From NCBI GenBank assembly GCA_947490145.1, contig CANLGD010000008.1:1-64000 (forward strand): a DNA stretch of 64,000 bases. The letters run 5' to 3'. Under the pieces are notes generated by a model, which was not told the DNA's origin, ran no database searches, and saw only the letters and a list, made by a program, of their open reading frames with translations. This stretch comes from Flavobacteriia bacterium. GTDB taxonomy: Bacteria > Bacteroidota > Bacteroidia > Flavobacteriales_D > Crocinitomicaceae. Made by a program: the position numbers and the translations under genes. Below, in pieces: positions 54,110 to 63,859 of this stretch (positions are counted from its first letter, which is position 1; each line of letters starts with the position of its first letter).

Positions 54110-54126
54110 CTGCATATCGTTTGAAG

Positions 54127-54161
54127 AAAAGCTGGGTAAAAAACGTTTTATCCAGCTTTTT
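54127..54161 (+). terminator. Terminator of recA
   Basis: AAAAGCTGGGTAAAA and TTTTATCCAGCTTTT pair with one G-U, followed by T, 18 bp past the recA stop; the symmetry also lets it serve the convergent gene on the minus strand. Confidence 0.75.
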
Positions 54162-54177
54162 GATTTTAGGAGGATAA

Positions 54178-55866
54178 TCAAAAATATGCTACATATCCAA
54201 AATGGATTTTACCGTCTCTAAATTGAATTTGATTTCCTAATTGACTTCCCAATGCATAAGAAATGGCAAAATTTCCAATATTTGTTCCAAAAGTGAATCC
54301 TGCACCAAATCCAAAAGGAGTATCTGTAACAAATTTTGATGCTTTATTTTCGTACCAAGCTTGATCAAAAAAGGCAAATAAATAGGAGTTTTGATCCAAT
54401 AAAAAACGGTATTCTAAACTAGAAACACTTCTTGAAGTGGCATAAATTTCTTCTTCGTTAAATCCTCTTAAGGAAATTTGCCCACCAAAACGATATACTT
54501 CATTTTGATAATAGGAAGGAGCAAAATAGCTTTCTGAAAAATTAGCTAAACGCAAAATATGTCTTTTTGATAATGGAATAAACCATTGTGCATTCAATTC
54601 AAATTTATAAGTTGTTTCATCAATTACTTTTAAATTATCATTTGTTTTTCTGTTTCCAATCGTTCCTTCAATAAGCATGGAAATTCCTTTTCTGGGATTT
54701 GGTAAATAATCTAAATTTTGTTTTGATAGTGATAATCCGTAAAAATTTGTTTCTACAGATTTTAAATTAACAAAGTTTGAATTGGAATTTCCTCCATTTA
54801 AAATTGATGAAGTGTTTTTTCGGTAAAAAGCCTTCAAAAAATTTCCTTGTTTGAGTGCGTACTGAATTCCTAAGGTACTTTTAATCTCGATAAAAGTTGA
54901 ATCTCGTTTGTACAACTGAAATTGTCCATCAATTCCAAAGGATGTCTGAAATAGATTTGGAAAATTACCTTGGATTTTTAACGATTGGGTTTGAGCTTGG
55001 ATATTTCTCCAATTGAGGTCAAATAATTCCGCTTTTTTAAGCACATTCACTAGTTTTAAACGCAATTCTCCAGTCAAATAAAGTTTATTTTTTACAGGAT
55101 CAGGTTGAAGTCCGACAACTCCATTAATTAAACTTACGGGTTTTGCTTTTAAATAGAGAAATATTTCAACACCATCCACTGTGAACAAGATTTCTGCAGG
55201 TTTAATTTCATTAATAAAACTTATTTGTTTAATTTTTGAACTAATTTCATTTATTTTTTCCTGATTAAAATAGTCTCCCTCTTTAATTTGAATATATGAT
55301 GAAATTAATTTTTGCGAAACTAAGGGGTTTCCAACCAGGTTTATTTTTTTAATTTTAAATTCTTTTTGTTTTAGAACCACCAATTGCGCGTTTAAATCTT
55401 CGTCTTTAATTTCAATATCTCTCAAAAAAACTTTTGAAAATGGATATCCATTATTTTCATACGTTTTTTGTATTTCATGTAAAATAAAACTTATTTCTTT
55501 TGGGGTAAAAGCAAGATTTAATATTATTTTTTCATTAATATTCCCTCTTCTTTTTATAAAATTTAAATCGTCTTTTGAAATATTTAAGTGCGCTTTTTTA
55601 AATTTTGCGCCCAGGTAAAAACTAACTGTTAAATTATTCTTCTTGTAGAAAAATGTGTCAACTGATGCAAGTAAATATCCTTTTTTCACAGCTAAATATT
55701 TTAATTCTTTGAGGTAAATACTTGCTTGAACACTGTCTTTAAAAGAGATATTTGGATTTTTTTTAATTTTTTTATATGTGTCATTTGTAAAATTTAATTT
55801 GTACTCTTTCTGAGAAACAGAAAAAAAAGAATTCAAACAAAAAAAGAAAATTAGAAGACGATTCAT
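54178..55866 (-). CDS. BamA/TamA-like outer membrane protein with POTRA domains
   Basis: A 562-residue protein. A signal peptide (LLIFFFCLNSFFSVSQ) is followed by about 250 residues with POTRA-like units (IKKINLVGNPLVSQKLISSYI; PPF-like KTYENNGYPFSKVFL). The C-terminal 300-residue barrel ends in an aromatic beta signal (HFGYVAYF) needed for BAM insertion. The POTRA count looks smaller than for BamA itself, so a role in a specialised export or TamA-like pathway is possible. It is convergent with recA. Confidence 0.8.
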   Translation of the reverse strand: MNRLLIFFFCLNSFFSVSQKEYKLNFTNDTYKKIKKNPNISFKDSVQASIYLKELKYLAVKKGYLLASVDTFFYKKNNLTVSFYLGAKFKKAHLNISKDDLNFIKRRGNINEKIILNLAFTPKEISFILHEIQKTYENNGYPFSKVFLRDIEIKDEDLNAQLVVLKQKEFKIKKINLVGNPLVSQKLISSYIQIKEGDYFNQEKINEISSKIKQISFINEIKPAEILFTVDGVEIFLYLKAKPVSLINGVVGLQPDPVKNKLYLTGELRLKLVNVLKKAELFDLNWRNIQAQTQSLKIQGNFPNLFQTSFGIDGQFQLYKRDSTFIEIKSTLGIQYALKQGNFLKAFYRKNTSSILNGGNSNSNFVNLKSVETNFYGLSLSKQNLDYLPNPRKGISMLIEGTIGNRKTNDNLKVIDETTYKFELNAQWFIPLSKRHILRLANFSESYFAPSYYQNEVYRFGGQISLRGFNEEEIYATSRSVSSLEYRFLLDQNSYLFAFFDQAWYENKASKFVTDTPFGFGAGFTFGTNIGNFAISYALGSQLGNQIQFRDGKIHFGYVAYF

Positions 55867-55955
55867 TGAGTAAAAACTGATTGCAATTTAGCTTAAATAT
55901 TTCTTTCAAGAACGAATTGTTTTAAAAAATATTTTTTTTATAGTAACTTTTTTAG

Positions 55956-55963
55956 TAATTTTG
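55956..55963 (+). promoter_or_regulatory. -7 element for the small lipoprotein
   Basis: TAATTTTG, exact TAnnTTTG, 24 bp upstream of the ATG. Confidence 0.4.
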
Positions 55964-55987
55964 GGTTCTATATAAAAAATAAGTCTT

Positions 55988-56125
55988 ATGAAAAAAATAT
56001 TCGCCTTGATATTAATGAATGCATTATTTATTTTATTATTAGCATCTTGTGGTTCTTCTAAAGGTAATTGTGATGCTTATGGTAGCGCAAATACAACAGC
56101 AAGTGCGGATTTAGCTTCTAAATAA
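55988..56125 (+). CDS. 45-residue lipoprotein
   Basis: Too short for the ORF track but convincing: MKKIFALILMNALFILLLASC is a lipoprotein signal with lipobox LLASC, followed by GSSKGNCDAYGSANTTASAD and a short end LASK. It has a -7 element in front and a terminator hairpin behind. The mature peptide is about 25 residues with one extra Cys. Function unknown; such tiny lipoproteins are common but overlooked in this phylum. Confidence 0.65.
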   Translation: MKKIFALILMNALFILLLASCGSSKGNCDAYGSANTTASADLASK

Positions 56126-56146
56126 ATTTTACTTAATTAACATTTC

Positions 56147-56170
56147 AAGGTCATTTTAAATGGCCTTTTT
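56147..56170 (+). terminator. Terminator of the 45-residue lipoprotein
   Basis: AAGGTCATTT-taa-ATGGCCTTTTTTT is a stem with a T run, 22 bp after the small lipoprotein stop. Confidence 0.7.
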
Positions 56171-56243
56171 TTGTTGATTTTTTTTGAGAGCAATTAATTG
56201 TAAAATGTTACTTTTTACACACTCCTTATACGTTAAAAAAACT

Positions 56244-57050
56244 ATGAATTTTCACACAATCTTTGGTAAACTATTTCTTGGAATCATCCTAATAACTTTT
56301 TTATTTAATATTTCTTCTTGTTCTGAACATAAGAAGAAAGAAAAAATTATTACAACTAAATTAAGTCAAGAAGATGCCATGAATGCTGAAATGAAGTCAA
56401 TTGATACTGAAATTGAGACATCTGGAAAAGTTGTAACATCTTTAAGATACGTGCTTGAGAATGGCGAATTTGTTGTTGTGTATGCTCATTTGTCTTCAAA
56501 CGATGAGATTCTAAAAATTGAAGAAGAATTTAATGATGGAGAAAAAGGAAACACCGGAATAAATGCTTTTTATTTGAAGGATGGGAATATTTTTTTAACA
56601 CGCGAATACATGGAGGACAGAACGATAAAATCTGCACCAAAATTTATTGAAAGAATTTCTTATTACGATAAAAAAGAAAAAGTAGAAAAAACGATTGAAA
56701 AAAGGGTGGATTTCGAAGAAGATATTGATAATGCCTCCTTTTCACCAACTGAGTTACATGCTTTAAGTATTGAAAGAGCTAAAAAAGTTTTAGACCAAAA
56801 AGATGAATTTGAAATTACTTTTCAAGGAATTTTTGATATAAATGCCACTAATTTTTTGAGCGTGGGTTCGCGCAAAAAAAATGGATATACAAGCACGATT
56901 CGCTGTGAATACGATGATGATTTTATTAGATTATTGTTGAGTAATCAAAAAAAGTATTTAAATAAAAAAATACAAGTTTCCTTTCAAAATATTAAAGATG
57001 CAACTGGAATGGTTTATCAATCTTATATTCAAGGAAAATTTGAGGATTAA
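56244..57050 (+). CDS. Lipoprotein of unknown function
   Basis: Started at ATG 56244 (MNFHTIFGKLFLGIILITFLF) it has 268 residues with a lipobox (ISSC). The ORF-track start (TTG 56184) overlaps the preceding terminator, so it is rejected. The mature protein has acidic repeats and alternating strand patterns (EEFNDGEKGNTGINAFYLKDGNIFL). I recognise no family. It is convergent with ilvA, the stop codons being 3 bp apart. Confidence 0.7.
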   Translation: MNFHTIFGKLFLGIILITFLFNISSCSEHKKKEKIITTKLSQEDAMNAEMKSIDTEIETSGKVVTSLRYVLENGEFVVVYAHLSSNDEILKIEEEFNDGEKGNTGINAFYLKDGNIFLTREYMEDRTIKSAPKFIERISYYDKKEKVEKTIEKRVDFEEDIDNASFSPTELHALSIERAKKVLDQKDEFEITFQGIFDINATNFLSVGSRKKNGYTSTIRCEYDDDFIRLLLSNQKKYLNKKIQVSFQNIKDATGMVYQSYIQGKFED

Positions 57051-57053
57051 TTT

Positions 57054-58298
57054 TCATCCAATCAATTGACTATACAATGCCTGATTATCATTCAGGTATT
57101 CGAAAGAAAAATGCAATTCCTGCAGATTATCACATATTTTCTTGAAATCCTCTTTGTTTTTAAGTTCAATTCCGACAACCGCTGGTCCGCTTTCTCTATT
57201 GTTTTTCTTTGAAAACTGGAAATAAGTAATGTCATCTTCAGGACCGACAACGAATGTTACAAAATCTCTTAATGCTCCTGGTCTTTGTGGGAATTGAATC
57301 AAAAAATAATGTTTTAATCCCTCATAAAACAAAGATCTTTCTTTAATTTCTTCCGTTCTTGTGATATCATTGTTACTTCCACTTACAATACAAACAACAG
57401 TCTTTCCTTTTATTTCGCTCTTATAAAAATCCAAAGCAGCAATTGTTAGAGCTCCAGCAGGCTCAACAACCATCGCCTCTTCGTTGTATAAATTTAAAAT
57501 TGTTGTACAGACTTTTCCCTCAGGAACAGAAATTACATCTTGTAAATTATTTTTACATATTTCAAATGTTAAATCTCCAACTCGCTTTACAGCCGCTCCA
57601 TCAACAAATTTATCGATGTGTTCAAGTGTTGTATTTATTCCATTTTTAATTGAGCTTTTCATCGAACTTGCGCCTTCAGGTTCAACTCCAATTATTTTAG
57701 TACTTGGACTTAATTGCTTAAAAACAGAGCAAAGTCCAGCAGCTAAACCACCACCACCTATTGGTACAAATAAATAATCAATTTGGTTTTTTATGTCGTA
57801 TAATATTTCTAAACCTACTGTTCCCTGACCAGCAATTACTTTTTCATCATCAAATGGATGAATAAATTCATATTTGTTGTCAATCGAAAATTGTTTTGCT
57901 TCTTTATAGGCATCATCAAAAGTATCACCGATTAAAATAATTTCTACAGAATCCTTCCCAAATAATTCTACTTGCTTAATTTTTTGTCTAGGGGTAGTTG
58001 AGGGCATAAAAATCACACCTTTTATTCCTAAATTTTTACAAGATAAAGCAACACCTTGTGCATGATTTCCAGCACTTGCGCATACAACACCTAGCGCTTT
58101 TTGATTTTCATTTAGACTTGAAATTTTGGTATAAGCTCCTCTTATTTTATAGGAACGAACAACTTGTAAATCTTCTCTTTTCAAGAAAATTGTTGCATTA
58201 TATTTATCGGAAAAATTAAAATTTTGTGAACAAGGTGTTTTCACAATTACTTTTTCTAAATTTAGTGCAGCTGATTTTATTGTTTCAAGAGAAATCAT
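57054..58298 (-). CDS. ilvA: Threonine ammonia-lyase (biosynthetic)
   Basis: PLP enzyme converting threonine to 2-oxobutanoate, the first step to isoleucine. The 414 residues include the PLP lysine strand LQVVRSYKIRGAY and the glycine-rich phosphate loop FVPIGGGGLAAGLCS. The C-terminal 90 residues form an ACT-like regulatory domain (FLIQFPQRPGALRDFVTF), shorter than the double domain of the Escherichia enzyme. It is the last gene of the ilvDBNCA run. Confidence 0.93.
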   Translation of the reverse strand: MISLETIKSAALNLEKVIVKTPCSQNFNFSDKYNATIFLKREDLQVVRSYKIRGAYTKISSLNENQKALGVVCASAGNHAQGVALSCKNLGIKGVIFMPSTTPRQKIKQVELFGKDSVEIILIGDTFDDAYKEAKQFSIDNKYEFIHPFDDEKVIAGQGTVGLEILYDIKNQIDYLFVPIGGGGLAAGLCSVFKQLSPSTKIIGVEPEGASSMKSSIKNGINTTLEHIDKFVDGAAVKRVGDLTFEICKNNLQDVISVPEGKVCTTILNLYNEEAMVVEPAGALTIAALDFYKSEIKGKTVVCIVSGSNNDITRTEEIKERSLFYEGLKHYFLIQFPQRPGALRDFVTFVVGPEDDITYFQFSKKNNRESGPAVVGIELKNKEDFKKICDNLQELHFSFEYLNDNQALYSQLIG

Positions 58299-58312
58299 TA
58301 ATTGTGCTTTTT

Positions 58313-59788
58313 TTAGGAATTTATTGTTTTCATATCAGTCATTGCTTTTCTCAACACCAAGCCAATTTTTTCGATTTCATGAGATCGAATGGAGTGATTT
58401 ATAGCAATAATTGTTTTATTATCAACAACATTAGCCAAGGATTTATTGAAATTGTTACCAATCAAGGAAACATCAATGTTTTTCATAAAGTTAGCTAAAA
58501 GTGGTTTGCACGCGTGATCAAATAAATAGCACCCATATTCTGCCGTGTCTGAAATTACTTTATTCATTTCATACAATTTTTTTCTAGCTAGTGTATTTGC
58601 AATCAATGGAAGTTCATGTAAAGATTCATAATAAGCAGATTCTTCTTTAATCCCTGTGTCCACCATGATTTCATAAGCCAATTCAACACCTGCTTTCACA
58701 AATGCAACCATCAATAAACCATTGTCAAAAAATTCTTGTTCACCTATTTTTGCTGTAGAATCCGTTTTTTCAAAATTGGTTTTCGCTGTTTGGTCTCTCC
58801 AAGTTAGCAATTTTTCATCATTATTTTTCCAATCTTCCATCATTGTTTTTGAAAAATCCCCACTCATGATATCATCTTGATGTTTTTCAAATAATGGTTT
58901 TAGAATTTCTTTTAATTCATTTGAAATGTTATTTGCTTTGATTTTTGCTGGATTTGAAAGCCTATCCATCATAGCTGTAATTCCGCCATGTTTTAGAGCT
59001 TCGGTTATAACTTCCCAACCATATTGAACCAAAGTTGCCGCATAATTTTGTTGAATTCCAAGTTCAATCATTTTATCAAAGCAAAGAATCGACGCAGTCT
59101 GCAGAACACCGCATAAAATTGTTTGTTCGCCCATTAAATCTGACTTTACTTCAGCAACAAATGATGATTTCAAAACTCCAGCCTTGTGTCCACCAGTGCC
59201 AACGGTGTAAGCCTTCGCTAATTCCCATCCTTTACCTTCAGGATCATTTTCCGGGTGAACGGCAATTAAAGTTGGAACACCAAAACCACGTTTATATTCT
59301 TCTCTTACTTCGGTTCCAGGACATTTTGGCGCAACCATTATCACAGTTAAATCTTTTCTTATTTCCATACCTTGTTCCACTACGTTGAATCCATGGGAAT
59401 AAGATAAAGTTGCACCTTTTTTCATTAAAGGCATGATTTCATTCACTACTTGTGCGTGTTGCTTGTCTGGGGTTAAATTGATTACTAAATCTGCGCTTGG
59501 AATTAAATCTGAATAAGTTCCGACAAAAAATCCATTTTCAGTTGCATTTTTCCAAGAAGTTCTTTTAGTTTCTATCGCTTCTTTTCTCAAAGTATATGAA
59601 ATATCTAAACCTGAATCTCTTAAATTTAATCCTTGATTTAATCCTTGTGCACCGCAACCAATTATAACAATTTTTTTCCCAAGTAATGGATTTACACCAT
59701 CCAAAAACTGGTTTCTATGCATGAATTCGCATGTTCCTAATTGTTTTAACTGTTCTCTTAAAGATAGTTTATTGAAGTAATTTTCCAT
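58313..59788 (-). CDS. ilvC: Ketol-acid reductoisomerase (class II, long form)
   Basis: Mg2+/NADPH enzyme of branched-chain amino-acid synthesis. The 491 residues are the long class II form, with an N-terminal Rossmann domain ([17 protein letters not shown]) and a duplicated knotted C-terminal domain. The first metal-binding loop ([13 protein letters not shown]) has the expected Asp and Glu. It lies between ilvN and ilvA in the operon. Confidence 0.94.
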   Translation of the reverse strand: MENYFNKLSLREQLKQLGTCEFMHRNQFLDGVNPLLGKKIVIIGCGAQGLNQGLNLRDSGLDISYTLRKEAIETKRTSWKNATENGFFVGTYSDLIPSADLVINLTPDKQHAQVVNEIMPLMKKGATLSYSHGFNVVEQGMEIRKDLTVIMVAPKCPGTEVREEYKRGFGVPTLIAVHPENDPEGKGWELAKAYTVGTGGHKAGVLKSSFVAEVKSDLMGEQTILCGVLQTASILCFDKMIELGIQQNYAATLVQYGWEVITEALKHGGITAMMDRLSNPAKIKANNISNELKEILKPLFEKHQDDIMSGDFSKTMMEDWKNNDEKLLTWRDQTAKTNFEKTDSTAKIGEQEFFDNGLLMVAFVKAGVELAYEIMVDTGIKEESAYYESLHELPLIANTLARKKLYEMNKVISDTAEYGCYLFDHACKPLLANFMKNIDVSLIGNNFNKSLANVVDNKTIIAINHSIRSHEIEKIGLVLRKAMTDMKTINS

Positions 59789-59798
59789 TTTAAATCAT

Positions 59799-60329
59799 TT
59801 ATAATATTCCTGCTTTTAGATCTGATATATGATCCACTAAGGTTTTCATTGGTTTTGTAATTGCTACTCTTCCAGAACGGACAAATTCTAACAATCCGTA
59901 TGGTTTCAATTCGTTGAAAAGTAGTTTAAGTTCTTCAGGTCTTCCAGTTTTTTCAAGCACAACAAATTCTTTTTCCATTGTCAAAACTCTGATATGATGA
60001 GCTCGAATAGTTCTTTCAACTCCACCTTCTTGTATAAAATATTCAGTCGGGATTTTAAATAAGGCTATTTCTTGATAAACAACTTCATCATCTGTGTGAT
60101 AAAATGCCTTTAAAACTTCCACTTGTTTTTCAATCTGAGCAACAACTTTTTGAACTAATTCATGACTAATATTGACTACAATTGTGTAGCGATGAACTCC
60201 ATCCATTTCTGATTGAGAAGCCGTAATACTTTCAATATTAATGTGTCTTCGTGTGAAAATAATTGTAATTCTGTTCAACATTCCTACTGTGTTTTCAGTA
60301 AAAATGGATATGTTATATGTTTGATTCAT
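59799..60329 (-). CDS. ilvN: Acetolactate synthase small (regulatory) subunit
   Basis: ACT-domain regulatory subunit of acetohydroxyacid synthase giving valine feedback. The 176 residues show the N-terminal ACT domain (ISIFTENTVGMLNRITIIFTRRHINIESIT) and a second half (VVLEKTGRPEELKLLFNEL) similar to the bacterial IlvH C-terminal domain. It follows ilvB by 6 bp and precedes ilvC by 10 bp. Confidence 0.93.
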   Translation of the reverse strand: MNQTYNISIFTENTVGMLNRITIIFTRRHINIESITASQSEMDGVHRYTIVVNISHELVQKVVAQIEKQVEVLKAFYHTDDEVVYQEIALFKIPTEYFIQEGGVERTIRAHHIRVLTMEKEFVVLEKTGRPEELKLLFNELKPYGLLEFVRSGRVAITKPMKTLVDHISDLKAGIL

Positions 60330-60335
60330 ATTGAT

Positions 60336-62027
60336 TTAGTTTAATCTTATTTCTGAAACGGATGCACCTGTTTCCACCATTGGAAAAACATTTTCTTCTT
60401 TTTCTACAATAACTTCTAATAAGAATGCTTTTGGATGTTTTAACATTGTTTCGATAGCAGCACGTAACTCATTACGCTGATTTATTTTTAAGGCTGAAAT
60501 TTCGTAACCTTCAGCAATTTTTGTAAAATTTGGATTTACAATTTCTGTGAATGAATATCGTTTGTCAAAATATAATTGCTGCCATTGTCTAACCATTCCT
60601 AAAAAATTATTATTCAAAATCATGATTTTTATATCGATTTTGAACTGAAGAATTGTTCCAAGTTCTTGAATAGTCATCTGAAAACCTCCGTCTCCAATAA
60701 TTGCCACTACTGTTTGGCTTGGATCACCTAGTTTTGCACCAATTGCTGCCGGTAAGGCAAAACCCATTGTTCCTAATCCTCCAGAAGTTATATTTGCTTT
60801 GGTTCTTTGGAATTCATAGTAACGTGAAGTTATCATTTGGTGTTGACCAACATCTGAAACAATTGTTGCTTTTCCTTGCGTTTTATCAGAAAGCATTCTA
60901 ACAACTTCCGCCATTCTTAAATGATCGTCAGAAGGTTCAATTGCATCTTTAATTATTTTATCATATTCTTCGTTTTCTAAAATTTTAAATTCATTTCTCC
61001 AAAGACGGTGTTCTTTTTTAAGAACCAAACTTGTCAATTCTCGCAGTCCTTCTTTTGCATCAGCATGAATACAGATTTCCGCTTTTATAATTTTATTAAA
61101 TTCAGAAGAATCAATATCCAAGTGAATTACTTTTGCTTGTCTGGCATAACGAGAAACATCACCTGTAACGCGGTCATCAAAGCGCATTCCAACAGCTATT
61201 AAAACATCACATTCATTTGTAAGCACATTTGGGGCATAATTTCCGTGCATTCCTAAATACCCCACATATTGTGGATGGTTTGTTGGAAATGCTCCAAGTC
61301 CTAAAAGAGTTGATGCCACTGGAATTCCAGATTTTTCTGAGAAATCTAAAAATTCTTTTTCAGCAGAAGATAAAATAACTCCTTGTCCAACAAGAATATA
61401 TGGTTTTTTAGCAGTATTTATTAATTGCGCAGCTTTTTCAATGGCAAAATGATTCAGTGTAGGTTTTGGAAAATAACTTCTTATTTCCTTACATTTTTTA
61501 TATAAGAATTCAGTCATTCCGAATTGAGCATCTTTAGTAATATCTACTAAAACAGGTCCAGGTCTGCCACTTTTTGCAATGTAAAATGCCTTTGCAATAG
61601 CAGAAGCAATTTCATCAGCATTTGTTACTTGAATATTCCATTTTGTGACTGGCATAGAAATTCCTATCACATCTGTTTCTTGGAAAGCATCAGTTCCTAA
61701 TAGATGAGAAGCAACTTGGCCTGTGATGCAGACAACTGGTGTGGAATCGATCATTGCATCAGCTAACCCAGTAATTAAATTTGTTGCTCCTGGACCCGAA
61801 GTTGCGAAAACAACTCCAGCTTTTTTTGACGTTCTAGCAAAACCTTGAGCTGCATGAATCGCTCCTTGTTCGTGGCGAACTAAAATGTGATTTATTGAAT
61901 CTTTGAAATCATACAATGCATCATAAATAGGCATAATTGCTCCTCCAGGATAACCAAATATTGTTGTCACTCCCTCAGCAATTAGGCTTTGCATGACGGC
62001 TTCTGCACCTCTTATATTTTTACTCAT
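60336..62027 (-). CDS. ilvB: Acetolactate synthase large (catalytic) subunit
   Basis: ThDP/FAD enzyme that joins pyruvate with pyruvate or 2-oxobutanoate. The 563 residues include the catalytic Glu strand LVRHEQGAIHAAQGFARTS, FAD region residues, and the ThDP motif GDGGFQMTIQELGT...NNNFLGMVRQWQ. Catalytic subunit of the pair with ilvN. Confidence 0.96.
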   Translation of the reverse strand: MSKNIRGAEAVMQSLIAEGVTTIFGYPGGAIMPIYDALYDFKDSINHILVRHEQGAIHAAQGFARTSKKAGVVFATSGPGATNLITGLADAMIDSTPVVCITGQVASHLLGTDAFQETDVIGISMPVTKWNIQVTNADEIASAIAKAFYIAKSGRPGPVLVDITKDAQFGMTEFLYKKCKEIRSYFPKPTLNHFAIEKAAQLINTAKKPYILVGQGVILSSAEKEFLDFSEKSGIPVASTLLGLGAFPTNHPQYVGYLGMHGNYAPNVLTNECDVLIAVGMRFDDRVTGDVSRYARQAKVIHLDIDSSEFNKIIKAEICIHADAKEGLRELTSLVLKKEHRLWRNEFKILENEEYDKIIKDAIEPSDDHLRMAEVVRMLSDKTQGKATIVSDVGQHQMITSRYYEFQRTKANITSGGLGTMGFALPAAIGAKLGDPSQTVVAIIGDGGFQMTIQELGTILQFKIDIKIMILNNNFLGMVRQWQQLYFDKRYSFTEIVNPNFTKIAEGYEISALKINQRNELRAAIETMLKHPKAFLLEVIVEKEENVFPMVETGASVSEIRLN

Positions 62028-62036
62028 TTTTTAATT

Positions 62037-63710
62037 TTATTTATCTGTTACACATCCTTTTGAAGCGGAGGAAACACATTTTGCATATTTATATAAAATA
62101 CCTTTTTTTACTTTCAATTCAGGTTTTTGCCACCTACTTTTCCTTAAAAGTAATTCTTCATCAGAAATTATCAATTCCAATGTATTATTTTTTGCATCAA
62201 TTGAAATAATATCTCCATCAACGACGAGAGCAATTGTTCCACCATCATAAGCTTCAGGAGAAATATGCCCTACAACAAATCCATGTGAACCGCCAGAAAA
62301 TCTTCCATCAGTTATTAAAGCAACCTTGTCACCAAGACCAGCGCCCATTATTGCAGAAGTTGGTTTCAACATTTCTGGCATTCCAGGTCCACCTTTTGGT
62401 CCACAACTTCTAATCACAACAACATTTCCAGCTTTAATTTTCCCTGATTGGACTCCTGTAATTACTTCAAATTCATCTTCAAAAACTACAGCTGGTCCTT
62501 CAAAGTATTCGCCTTCATTTCCGCTAATTTTTGCAACAGAACCTTCAGTTGCTAAATTGCCAAATAACATTTGTAAATGTCCCGTTTTTTTAATCGGATT
62601 TTCAAGTGGCTTTATGACAACTTGACCTACTTTTAATTCAGAAATTTCTTTCAAATTTTCAGCCATTGTTTTTCCTGTAACAGTTAAACAATTTCCATTA
62701 ATTAGTCCTTTTTCTAATAAATACTTTAAAACCGCTGGAATTCCACCGACATTATGTAGATCTTCCATCAAATATTTTCCGCTTGGCTTTAAGTCAGCTA
62801 ATACTGGGATTCTATCTGTAACATTTTGAAAATCTTTTAATGTAATTTCGATACCAACTGAATCTGCCATTGCAATCAAATGTAAAACCGCATTTGTTGA
62901 ACCGCCTAAAATAGAAACAATTACCATTGCATTTTCAAAAGCTTCTCTCGTCATAATATCACGAGGCTTAATGTCTTTTTCCAATAACAATTTTATAGCT
63001 TTTCCAGCTTCAAAACATTCGTTTAATTTTTCATTACTCAAGGCTGGATTTGAAGAACTATAAGGCAAACTCATTCCAAGTGCTTCGATTGCTGAAGACA
63101 TAGTATTTGCTGTATACATTCCACCGCAAGCTCCAGCTCCAGGACAAGCATTTTTGATTATTCCTTTAAAATCTTCTTGAGAAATAGTATTGTTTATTTT
63201 TTTGCCTAAAGCCTCAAAAGCTGAAACAATGTTTAGAGATTCATCTTTCCATTTTCCAGAATGAATTGTTCCACCGTAAACCATTATTGCTGGCCGATTT
63301 AATCTTCCCATTCCAATAATTGAACCAGGCATATTTTTATCGCAACCAACAACAGCAAGTAAGGCATCATACCACTGTGCACCCATTACAGTTTCAATGG
63401 AATCAGCTATTACATCTCTCGAAACCAAGGAATAACGCATTCCAGTTGTGCCATTGGATATTCCGTCAGAAACTCCAATTGTGTTGAAAATTAAGCCAAC
63501 TAAATCTTCATTTTGAACGGATGATTTAATATTTCTAGCAAGCTCATTTAAGTGCATATTACAAGTATTTCCTTCGTAACCAGTGCTAACAATTCCAACT
63601 TGCGCTTTCTTTAAATCTTCTTCTGTTAAACCAATTCCATAAAGCATGGCTTGCGCAGCTGGTTGTGTTTCGTCTTGGGTTATTGTCCTACTATATTTAT
63701 TTAAACTCAT
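62037..63710 (-). CDS. ilvD: Dihydroxy-acid dehydratase
   Basis: Iron-sulfur enzyme forming 2-oxo acids in isoleucine/valine synthesis. The 557 residues carry the cluster and metal motifs [31 protein letters not shown] and the C-terminal [17 protein letters not shown]. The three cluster Cys are present. Its ATG overlaps the stop of the upstream 46-codon ORF (TAATG), so translation is coupled. Confidence 0.96.
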   Translation of the reverse strand: MSLNKYSRTITQDETQPAAQAMLYGIGLTEEDLKKAQVGIVSTGYEGNTCNMHLNELARNIKSSVQNEDLVGLIFNTIGVSDGISNGTTGMRYSLVSRDVIADSIETVMGAQWYDALLAVVGCDKNMPGSIIGMGRLNRPAIMVYGGTIHSGKWKDESLNIVSAFEALGKKINNTISQEDFKGIIKNACPGAGACGGMYTANTMSSAIEALGMSLPYSSSNPALSNEKLNECFEAGKAIKLLLEKDIKPRDIMTREAFENAMVIVSILGGSTNAVLHLIAMADSVGIEITLKDFQNVTDRIPVLADLKPSGKYLMEDLHNVGGIPAVLKYLLEKGLINGNCLTVTGKTMAENLKEISELKVGQVVIKPLENPIKKTGHLQMLFGNLATEGSVAKISGNEGEYFEGPAVVFEDEFEVITGVQSGKIKAGNVVVIRSCGPKGGPGMPEMLKPTSAIMGAGLGDKVALITDGRFSGGSHGFVVGHISPEAYDGGTIALVVDGDIISIDAKNNTLELIISDEELLLRKSRWQKPELKVKKGILYKYAKCVSSASKGCVTDK

Positions 63711-63850
63711 TATTTTAGCTTTAATAATTTTCTTTTTCTTTCCAAAGATTTGGCTTCCTTAAGTAATTTATCAATTAATTGTTGCTCACTGAGTGTTTCA
63801 TTTTTTGGCATGATAAAGTTAGTTTTCTCAGCATTTTTATTTAATTTCAT
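63710..63850 (-). CDS. 46-residue protein coupled to ilvD
   Basis: An ORF below the ORF-track cutoff reads [20 protein letters not shown] then [20 protein letters not shown] and KLLKLK. It is very charged (Lys/Glu) and would form a helix in the second half. Its TAA overlaps the ilvD ATG as TAATG and it starts 9 bp past the stop of the preceding gene, so spacing argues for translation. It is not a classical leader peptide, since Ile/Leu/Val are not enriched. Function unknown. Confidence 0.5.
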   Translation of the reverse strand: MKLNKNAEKTNFIMPKNETLSEQQLIDKLLKEAKSLERKRKLLKLK

Positions 63851-63859
63851 GACATCTAT

